From Pyropia yezoensis (lineage: Eukaryota; Rhodophyta; Bangiophyceae; Bangiales; Bangiaceae), in NCBI GenBank assembly GCA_009829735.1, contig CM020619.1, positions 30,282,063 to 30,346,062 on the forward strand: 64,000 nucleotides of DNA. Direction: 5' to 3'. The translations under genes were made by a program, and so were the position numbers. The notes below the pieces were generated by a model that saw only the letters and a list, made by a program, of their open reading frames with translations, searched no databases and was not told the origin of the DNA. This document shows, one piece after another, positions 53,779-61,930 of this stretch (position 1 is its first letter; each line of letters opens with the position of its first letter).

Positions 53779-54937
53779 ACCCCGGGGGGGGTGGTGTGGA
53801 TGCGACGGGAAGGGGGCAGAGGTAGGGGGGGGACGGTGTCGCGGCGGCCTCGCCTCCGTCTTGCCCGGCACCGGGGAGGGCGGGGGGCTGCCCGCCCACC
53901 CGCCCGCCCGCCCGCCCGTCCGCCGGTTGGACTGCGTGGCTGCTGGCTTGTGTGCGTCTTGGTCTGCTCTGCTGCTGGAGCCGACGCCTCTCGGTGGGCC
54001 TTTTTTTTTTTTCGTCGTTTGTCTCCCTGTCCTTCGTCCCCTGCGTCCCTGCGTGCGTGCGTCACCGCCGCCGCGGGCAGCGGGCGGCTCGTCCCACCGT
54101 CGACGCGCGCGGTGCTCCCTCCCACCCCAATGCGAGCGTTTGGGGTACACATACAACATAGGGGTTGCAGCACCTATGCAGGGCGCGGGGAGGGGGGACG
54201 GGGTAGACGGGGGGTAGGGGGGGCTGCGCGGCGCGCCGCCGTGGCCAGAACAATGGCGGTCGCCGCGCCCGGCCGGCGGCCATGCCACAGCGCCAGACGC
54301 GGGGAGGGGGAGGGGGGGTGGGGAGGGGCGGGGGGGAGCTGCGCCGCGACGCCCCGCGGCTGCGGCGGCGCGTGTCGGGAGGGGCAGGGGGGGGGAGCCG
54401 AGCCAGGCGGCGCCCTCCCGCCCGCCCGCCCGCCCGCCCGCCCGCCCGTCCAACCGCTCGCCAACTGCCCCCCCCGCCCCCCTCCGTCCCCGTCCCCACG
54501 GCGGCGGCGACGGTCGCGCCGCCGCCGCCGCTGCCGGTACTGGCCGCCCGCAGCCACCCCAGCCCGCCTCTCTACACCCCGCCGCGGCCCGGCGGGGGGT
54601 GCAACCCGGCGGCGGGAGCGGCGCGCGGCGCGCCCACCGACGCGGGCGCAACGAGGCGCCCCGCACGCAGGTCGCGGTGAGGCGGGGGGCGCCTTTCCCT
54701 ATCCTCCCACCCACCCCCCCGCCTCCCTTCCTTGGCCTCACCCGCCCTCCTTTGCCCCCGTCTTTCCCACGTACCCCCGTCCCTCCCGCCCCCCCTACAC
54801 CCAACGCCACAAACTCTGCCCTTTCGCCATCCCCCCCCCCCCACAAAAAAATACACCACTACCTCCCCCCTCCTCCCCCCCCCCCCCCCCCGCCCCCCAC
54901 GCCCCACCACCACCATCACCACCATCACCACCACCCT
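53779..54937. other. Convergent spacer between PH-protein and EF-Ts genes
   Basis: Low-complexity GC-rich sequence with CCCGCC repeats at 53900-53930 and 54415-54450. No gene recognised. Confidence 0.4.
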
Positions 54938-55648
54938 CTACGCAGCCGTGTCCCCTGCCTTTGCCTCCCCCCCCGCCTCCCCCACCGCGTACCGCACAAA
55001 CGCGGTCACCCGCAGGCCCGGCACCCCCGCCGCCCGCCCGGCGGCAGCGACCGCGTCGGCAACGGTCACCCCCCCCCCCCCCGTTGGGGCGAGCAGCTCC
55101 TGCTCCTCGAGGACCACCTCGGCGCGCCACTTGGCAAGCCGCCCCGCCACCACCCGACCGGCAATCGCCGCCGATGGGGCGGCGGCGGCGGCGGGGCTGG
55201 CCGCCGCCGCCGCCGTCGCGGCGGCCACGTCGGCGGGCGGGATGGTGGGGGTGGAGAGGTAGGCGGGCGCCGCCGCCGCAATGTGCATGGCAACGGTGCG
55301 GGCGAGAGGGGTGAGCTCTGCCGGGGGGGAGGGGGCGCAAGGCGGTGAGGAGGAGGAGGAGGAGGAGGAGGAGGAGGAGGAGGAGGAGGAGAAGGAGGAG
55401 GGTGTGTTGGGGGGGGGGGAGGCGGGGGGGTCCCCGCCGAGGGCCACCACCACCCCAATCCGCCCGCCGCCGCCGCCGCCGCCGCCGGGGGTGGTGCCCG
55501 CCCGGCCGTGGATGTAGGCGGCGACAACGCCGCCGGGCGGCGCCACCACCCCCGCCGCCCGCCGCGGGTGGATGGCCTCCCCCAGTGCCACGGACGCGTC
55601 GGCAAGCGCCGCCGCCACCCCCTGGGGCCCGCCCCCGCCGTCGCCATT

Positions 55649-55680
<32 letters not shown>

Positions 55681-56161
55681 CGGCGGCGAGCAACGTGGCT
55701 GGCGGGATGCTCACAACGCCCGACCCCGCCGCCCCCCCGCCGCCGCCGCCCACCCCCCCCCCAGCCCCTCCGCCGCCGCCGCCGCCGCCCGCACGGAGGA
55801 GCCGGCCCGCCGCCGCGGCCACCGCATCCAACACCGCCCCAAACGCGGGGGTGCGGGCCACAAAGTCCGTTTCGGCCGCCACCTCCACCACCACCCCCGC
55901 CGCCGGCAGGCCACCACCACCCCCGCCCCCGGCGGCGCCGTCACGGGCAGGCCCCAGCACCTCTGCCCGCACCCCCCCGTCAGCGGCGGTCCGCACCCCC
56001 GCGCGGGCCGCGGCGGCGGCGGCGCCCGACGCGCGGAGCGTCGCGGCGGCAGCGTCCACGTCCAGGCCCGCCGCGACGAGCGCCGCCTTGACCGCCCCGA
56101 CGGGCGCGCCCGTCCGCGCGCGGAGGGTGCGGATGGCCGCGAGGAGGGCGGGTTTGGACAT
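54938..56161 (-). CDS. TSFM: Elongation factor Ts, probably mitochondrial
   Basis: The 407-residue frame starts at the first ATG at 56161 (MSKPALLAAIRTLRARTGAP) and ends in a TAG at 54940-54938. The N-terminal UBA-like helix pair, VVVEVAAETDFVAR (ETDFVAR at residues 97-103), and AMHIAAAAPAYLS are EF-Ts hallmarks. The protein recycles EF-Tu-GDP in organelles. Red algal plastid genomes commonly encode their own tsf, so a mitochondrial role is the better guess. No targeting peptide is visible, because only a TTG extends the frame upstream; a missed 5' exon is possible. Long Gly and Ser runs, including poly-Ser from a (GGA)n microsatellite, lengthen it beyond the usual ~300 residues. Confidence 0.87.
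55347..55401. repeat. (GAG)n trinucleotide microsatellite in the EF-Ts gene
   Basis: About 17 GAG units with one AAG interruption; on the coding strand it reads as poly-Ser. Confidence 0.9.
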
Positions 56162-56706
56162 GGTTGGGGGGGGAGGCGTGTCCAATGGAGGGAGAGGGCG
56201 GGGTAAAGGGGGGGTGGGAATGGAGGGAGGGGGCAGGAGGCTGGGGAGGCAGTGTGGAGGGGGATGGGGGGGGGGCGGTGGCAGCGCAGACGGGCACGAC
56301 GGAGAAGGGCGGTCGTGTCGTCGAGCGGGATCAGGGGCACTCGACGGCGGCGCGGATCTATTTAGCCTAAAGGGTGCTACTTTATTGAATTACATTGTCG
56401 AGCTGCCTCTTTCTATGTGACGTCGTCGCAGTCCACTGGTCAGTACAGGGGAGGCAGCGCTGTCGCCCGCCCTCTTCACCGCCTCTTCCGTCGTGCAGCG
56501 GGGTCGTCACGGTCGGTAGCGACTGCCGGTCACGGCGTGCTGGGCGGCCCCTGCTCGTCGGTTGGTGACCTGCCCCGGCCCCTTCTTCCCCTGCTGCGGA
56601 TTTTGTCGGCGGAGTATTTTCTTTTTCCCGTCTTGTTTGCTGCTGACGGGCGTTGGGCTCGTCTCTACATCCGACCCCCCCCCGTCCCCTCCCCCCCCCT
56701 CTCCCC
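56162..56706. promoter_or_regulatory. Bidirectional promoter region between EF-Ts and SPT4
   Basis: 545 bp separate the divergent start codons. An AT-richer patch at 56340-56400 and a TGACGTCG CRE-like site at 56418-56425 are the only notable features; no TATA box is clear. Confidence 0.4.
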
Positions 56707-57204
56707 ATGTCGCGCTCCCGCCCCCCCCTGCGGCCCGGCAGTGGTGGTGGCGCCGGCGGTGCCGGCGGTGGCGCCGGCGGTGGCGCCGGCGGTGGCGCCG
56801 GCGGCGGCGGTGCCGGCGGGGGCACGGCCCCCCCCCAGGGCAACCCGCGGGTCATCCCCACCGAGTTCCTCCCCTCCAAGCTCCGCGCGTGCCTCTCCTG
56901 CTCGCTCATAAAGACCACCGAGCAGTTCCTCCTCGACGGCTGCGACAATTGTGACTTCCTCGACATGGCCGGCAGCCGCGACCGCGTCGGCCAGTGCACG
57001 TCGGGCGCGTTTGTGGGCATTGCGGGCGTCGCCGCGCCCGCCGACAGCTGGGTGGGGCGCTGGCAGCGGCTGGGCCGCGGGGCCGTTGCGGGGTGCTATG
57101 CGATTGGCGTTGACGCCAAGCTCCCGGAGGATATCCGGGAGAGCCTCGAGGACAATGGCTACCGGGTGGCGCGCACGCGCGCTACGGCGTTGGATGAGGA
57201 GTGA
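56707..57204 (+). CDS. SPT4: Transcription elongation factor SPT4
   Basis: A 165-residue protein, ATG at 56707, stop TGA at 57202-57204, no intron. After a Gly/Ala-rich N-terminal stretch of about 45 residues absent from animal and yeast Spt4, it follows the family closely. There is a zinc finger with C62-x2-C65 and C79-x2-C82 (LRACLSCSLIKTTEQF, DGCDNCDFL), then DSWVGRWQRLGRG and LPEDIRESLEDNGY. Spt4 pairs with Spt5 as DSIF to support processive transcription by RNA polymerase II. It is arranged head-to-head with EF-Ts. Confidence 0.95.
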   Translation: MSRSRPPLRPGSGGGAGGAGGGAGGGAGGGAGGGGAGGGTAPPQGNPRVIPTEFLPSKLRACLSCSLIKTTEQFLLDGCDNCDFLDMAGSRDRVGQCTSGAFVGIAGVAAPADSWVGRWQRLGRGAVAGCYAIGVDAKLPEDIRESLEDNGYRVARTRATALDEE

Positions 57205-58331
57205 GGAGGGTGGGGGGACGTTGGGGGGAGGGGGAGAGAGGGAGGGTGGCGGGGGAGGGGAGGCGATGAATGGCGGAGCGGTGCGTGGGGGATTGGGGGG
57301 GGGTAGGGGAGTGGGGAAAGGATCGTTGGGATGCGCTGCTAGCCTTGCCTGGGCCGTCTCTGCGGGAGGGGGGTGCGCGACGGGCCGGGTGCGCGGCATG
57401 ACGCGCCTGTCGCCGGCCGCCGCGGCAGCGCGCCTTGCATGGCGGCGCACCATCCGCGGGCCACCCACGTGCTCCCCCGTGCATCCCGGGGGGGGGGGGG
57501 GTCTGGCGACGGCGGCGGCGGGCGGTTGCGGCCATGGCGGCTGCGGGTGGTTGCGGCTGTGGCGACGGCGGCGGCGGTGGTGGCTTTGGCGGCAGTGGGC
57601 GGGTGCTTGGACGGCCCACCGCCCTCACCCTCCGTGGCACCGTGTGCGTGTACGAGGCGGTTGCCGTGTGGTCGCGGCGTGTCTGGCACGGGGGGTGGTG
57701 GGCTGGTGGGGGATTGAAGGGGAAGTTGCTTGTGGGGGGGAAGGATGAGGCAGTGGGGGGGGGGCGGGGGGGAGGACGCGCCGACGGGGATGGCGGGGAT
57801 GTGGGGTGTGGCTGCTGACTCCGCCACGGCCTCTGCCGCGGTCGACGCGGCTGCGGCCTCGGCCGCCGCTCTGTCCGCACGTCGTGGGACAGAGGGCCTC
57901 GGCGCGTGTCGTTGGCGCTCTCTGGGGGGTTTGCAGTGCGCGGCCGTGCGGGCCGTGCTTGCTCTGCGGATGCTCGGGGATGGTGAAAGGGGGGGGGCGG
58001 TGTCTTCGTTTCCTGTCGCATTTTCGTCCTGTCCATGTCCACCGAGGTGGTCGCCTCTCCCAACGGACCCCCACCCGCCACCAAAGTGCAACGCCACCGG
58101 AGTTTCCCATCCACCGCCCCCCCCTCCATGCCGGGCGTCCACGCCCCGGCCCACCCACACGTGGGGCGGCGGCGGCGATGCCCGTCAGTGCTATGGGACG
58201 GCATCGCCCCCTCGGCCGGGCACTGGCCGCATGGCTTGATGGCGAGGCCCCCGCCTGGCCACCGTCCCCGCCCACCGTCACCCCTTTCCTCGCTCACCGC
58301 CCTCATCCGCCGTGGAAACTACATTCCCCAC
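57205..58331. other. Spacer between SPT4 and the Tipin-like gene
   Basis: Convergent intergenic GC-rich sequence. Several overlapping frames on both strands, none recognisable. Confidence 0.4.
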
Positions 58332-60316
58332 TCACGCCGCCTCTGTCGACAAGGAGGGGCTCACGGCGTCGTCAGCCGCCGCCTTGTCCTCGGCCACTGC
58401 CGCCGCGGCGGGCTGCCCACCGCCGCCACCACCACCATCACCGCCGTCACCGCCGTCCTGGCGCAGCCCCCCCCCCCCGACATCACCCTCCTTGACCGCC
58501 CCTCCCGTCAACAGGGGCGCGGGCGCGTCAGCCGGCGACCCCCCCCCCGCCTCGTCGCCGCCGTCGTCGTCGCCCAGGCACAGCTCCCCCCCATCCTCCT
58601 CATCCACATCCACGGCCAGGCCCACCAGCCGGTGAGCGGCGGTGGGCACCCGACGGGTGGCCAGCGGCGCTACCGCCGCCATGGCCGCGCCCGCGCGCGT
58701 GCCCAGCGCCGAGCCCGGCGCCGCCGTCGCCGCCGCGGCCGCTGCGCCCCCTGCCACCGCCGTGCTCACCGCCGCGACCGCCGCCGCAGACAGTGGCAGC
58801 GGCGCTGATGACGGGGCGACCGCCGGTGCCAGTGCCGCTACCGCCGCCGCCTCGGATGCGGCCTCTGCGTCGGCATCCATCGCCGCCACTGCCGACGGGG
58901 GCGGCGGGGGCGTCGTCGACGCGGCCGTGCCCGCCGTCACAGCCGCCGCCGCCGCCGCCGCCGCCGGTGGCGCGGAGGCTGCATCGGCGGCCAAGCCACC
59001 ATCGTCCGACACCAGCGCGTCGTCGGTTGCGGCCGCTGCCCCCACCTCGGCCGACCCAGGCGGGGGGGGGGGGGACGTCCGTACGCTCGGGGGGGGGGGG
59101 GGGGGTGGGGGGGGAGGGCGGCGGAGGTCGTCGCGCTCTCCTCCCCTTCAACCCCACCCCGACCGCCGTCGTCACCGCTGTTGCGGTCGGCACCACCCCC
59201 CCCCCCGGTAGACACGGCGGGCGCCCCCCTCCCCGGCGCCCACCCCGCCCACCCCCCGTCCGAGTCCTCCATAGCCGCCCACGCCTCGTCCATCCCGTCC
59301 TCCCCCTCGTCCTCCTCCATCGCGCCATCCGCGGCGACGGCGGCCGCCGCCCAGTCGCGGTGGGCGGCAGCCACTTCATCCTCCTCCGCCGCCACCGCCG
59401 CCGTCGTCCCTGCAGCAGCCGGCACGGCGGCCGCGCTGTCGGCGGCGGCCAGAGTGGGCGACGCCCCGCTGCCACCGCCGCCACCGCCGCCGCCGCCACC
59501 GGCGGGGCGCGCTAGAAACGCCTCATCCAGCTCGTCCGAGTCCGAGCCGCTGCCCAGGCGGCGCCGGTGGCGTCGGCCCGCCGCCCGGGAAGGCGCGTCA
59601 TCCCCGCCGTCGTCGTCGTCGGCGGCGGCGGCGGAGCCCGTACCCCCTTCCCCTCCATCGGCACCCTCGTCCATCGGGTCGTCGTCCCGCCCCCCCCCTC
59701 CACCAGACGCGTCACCCCCCTCCTCTGCGTCGCCTCCCGCCGCCACCGCCGCCGCCGACCTCTCCGCCGCCACCCTCTCCGCGGCGGTGCGGCGGGCCTT
59801 GCCCTTCTTCTTCCCTCCCCCCCGCACCCCCCCCCCCAACGCCGCCAGCCCGTCCACGCGCGCCACGTCCATCGCTGCCGAGACGGCGCGGGTCTTGGCG
59901 AGGGGCCCCAGCTCGGCGAGGAGCGCCACAAGCGGCGGCGGCGCACTCCACCCCCCCCCTGCCCCCCGCGGCGGGGGCGGCTCCCCCCCCGGCCGCAGCC
60001 CCGCCGCCCACCCCGCGTACGCGTCGAGGACGAGGCCCAGGCGGGCCACCTCGGTGCCCGGGCCCGTGCCGTGGCGCGCGGCGCCAGCGCGCGCCGCCGC
60101 CGCCACGGCTGTGGACAGCGCCGCCGTACCCCGGACGGGGTCGAGGAGGGCGGTGGCCGGGATCTTGACGTGCGCGCGGCGGCGCTTCTTGAAGCGCGCC
60201 GCGACGGCGGCCGAGCCGCCGCCACCGCCGCCACCACTACCACCGTCGTCAAGGCCGGAAAGAGGGGGGAGGGAGGAGCCGCCGCCCACCGCGCCGCTTC
60301 CTAGAAGAAGGTCCAT
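58332..60316 (-). CDS. Tipin/Csm3/Swi3-like replication fork protection protein
   Basis: From the ATG at 60316 the protein begins MDLLLGSGAVGG, then a basic FKKRRRAHVK. A segment at about 60170-59846 (KIPATALLDPVRGTAALS, LGLVLDAYAGWAAGLRP, LVALLAELGPLAKTRAVSAAM) follows the Swi3 domain in order and length. Family members bind Timeless/Tof1 to stabilise stalled forks. The rest is acidic and Ser/Gly/Ala rich (SDSDELDEAF, MEEDEGEDGMDEAW), as in the C-terminal half of Tipin. C runs around 59050-59110 shift the frame, and the sequence continues to TEAA and a stop at 58332. The domain match is by pattern only, so confidence is moderate. Confidence 0.55.
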
Positions 60317-60783
60317 GGCAGCCAAAAAGAAAAAAAAGGCCAGGAGCACAGCGGGTAGAGGGAGAGCAACAAGAGGCAACAATGAAGGGGGGCGCGACAG
60401 CGGGGGCAAGAGGCGGAGCACGTCACGGGCACGAGCGGGGGGTCTGCACAAAGACAGGGCGGCCAAGGAGGGGCTCCCACATACGCTATAAGCGCTGCGC
60501 GTCAGCAGGTAAGGTGGCGGGCGGGGATGCACGCTGCGCGTCAGGCGGTGGTGGTGGCTGCACCCACAGCAGGCATGCAGAGCGGGCACGCGCCACGAAA
60601 AAAGCGCGTCCTGGCATGCGATTCCCCACGTGCAGCTTCTTTGGCCGCACGGTACTATGGGAGACGGTGAACGTGGCGGGAAGAGTACAGTATAGGGAAC
60701 CTGGGCCATCTAAATATACTATAGGAGACATTTAAAGTAACTTGCCCTCGTTGTCCACCCAGGCAAACCACAGGTTCGCGAAT

Positions 60784-60849
60784 CGCGACGAGGGCCTGAA
60801 CGCCAGCTCGCGAGGGCCCGAACGCCAACTCGCGAGGGCCCGAGCCCTT
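60784..60849. repeat. Three copies of a 22-bp tandem repeat
   Basis: The unit CGCGAGGGCCCGAACGCCA is repeated three times, the first with a 3-bp insertion and the last partial. Confidence 0.75.
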
Positions 60850-60924
60850 CCACAGTGAGGGTAGGGTGCTGCCGCACAAACAGGTTAAACGAGCGCCTCC
60901 CACAGCAAGCATCAGGTCCAAATT

Positions 60925-61134
60925 AAGCCTTGGCGAGCTCGTAGCGCTCAGCGTCCATGCTCTTAATGTAGTCCTTGAGCAGTGTCGTAGGGTTTCCGCT
61001 GTCAGTAGCAGTCCCTGGGCAGCCCAGATACCCATTGCGTCCACGACAGCCTCCTCCTCCGTCAGGGTAAAGAATGGCTTTCGCCCACGAGGGCGAAGGG
61101 TGCCGCCATTCGTGACGACTGTCCGTGCAGTCAT
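60925..61134 (-). pseudogene. Transposase N-terminal relic (pogo/CENP-B-like)
   Basis: The minus strand reads RPRGRKPFFTLTEEEAVVDA, then WAAQG, and after a one-base shift TLLKDYIKSMDAERYELAKA before a stop. This parallels GRPRFFSTEEEDTM and LLRQCIADVG in the pogo-type transposase at 20318-22063. No catalytic part follows. Confidence 0.45.
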
Positions 61135-61566
61135 GCATGCGAAGCAGACCGGGGATGGCCAACATCAACTGGGAAACCAGGTTCGTACCAGATAGAGAAG
61201 GAAAAAGCTCACAGGCCCGCGTAGACGGGTCCACAGGGGGAGGCTCCCTCCCCGGCGACGACGCATGCCCCCCCCCCCTCGCTGGGAGAAACCGTCTGCT
61301 GCCGCGCCGCAACAGGTCATGAGAAGTTCCAGCTACAGTACGTGGCCGGCTCTGCCACGGGTAGAATACAATAATTGGTGGGGGGGGCGGTGCCGGGCGC
61401 GGGGTATGTGTGGTACAGTGGGGGGAGAACAACACAAACGGGTGTCCAGTACAGAGCGAACCGCGACCAAGTGTGACAGATCGTTGCTTGAGGGGTCAAT
61501 TTTGGGGTACACGTGGCCAAGTGGCCTGGTTGGTTTAGGGGGTTATTGGGGCAGACAAGCTATGAA

Positions 61567-61687
61567 TAGTGCGTCCCGTAAAAAGTGGACGTGCTCGTGT
61601 CGTGATCATGTCAATTATCGGCCACTGGACCAATCAGACCCACACTACACGACCCGCGCACGTCCACTTTTTCCGGGACGCACATTA
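61567..61687. mobile_element. Short MITE-like inverted-repeat element
   Basis: GTGCGTCCCGTAAAAAGTGG at the left and the reverse complement of GTGCGTCCCGGAAAAAGTGG at the right, extending inward to about 36 bp per arm, surround about 45 bp. The AAAAAGTGGACG motif next to CGTCCC is like ends of mariner-type elements. A target duplication is not clear. Confidence 0.7.
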
Positions 61688-61930
61688 CATGTGGCGCTGT
61701 CGAATGTCAGCGGGTTGGTGACCGCGTGGACGAGAGCAATATTCGAATACATAACATATTACGTACATACATACGTAAATACATATCCTCAGAGCGTTCG
61801 CGCCAGGCCCCAAGGTTTGTTGTGTACGTACGTAGGAACGTACGTATCAGATAAATTCCACGCTTCTGAGTGGTGCAGTGTGGCGCGTCACCCTGGTCTT
61901 TTGTTGGCGCACCCGCCTCGTCCCCGTGCA

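Larger units (their letters stand above)
60317..61930. other. Divergent intergenic region with transposon relics
   Basis: Separates the Tipin-like and 5'-nucleotidase starts. It contains a short tandem repeat, a transposase relic and a small inverted-repeat element, each listed separately. The last ~180 bp contain palindromic TACGTA repeats (61770-61850). Confidence 0.45.
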
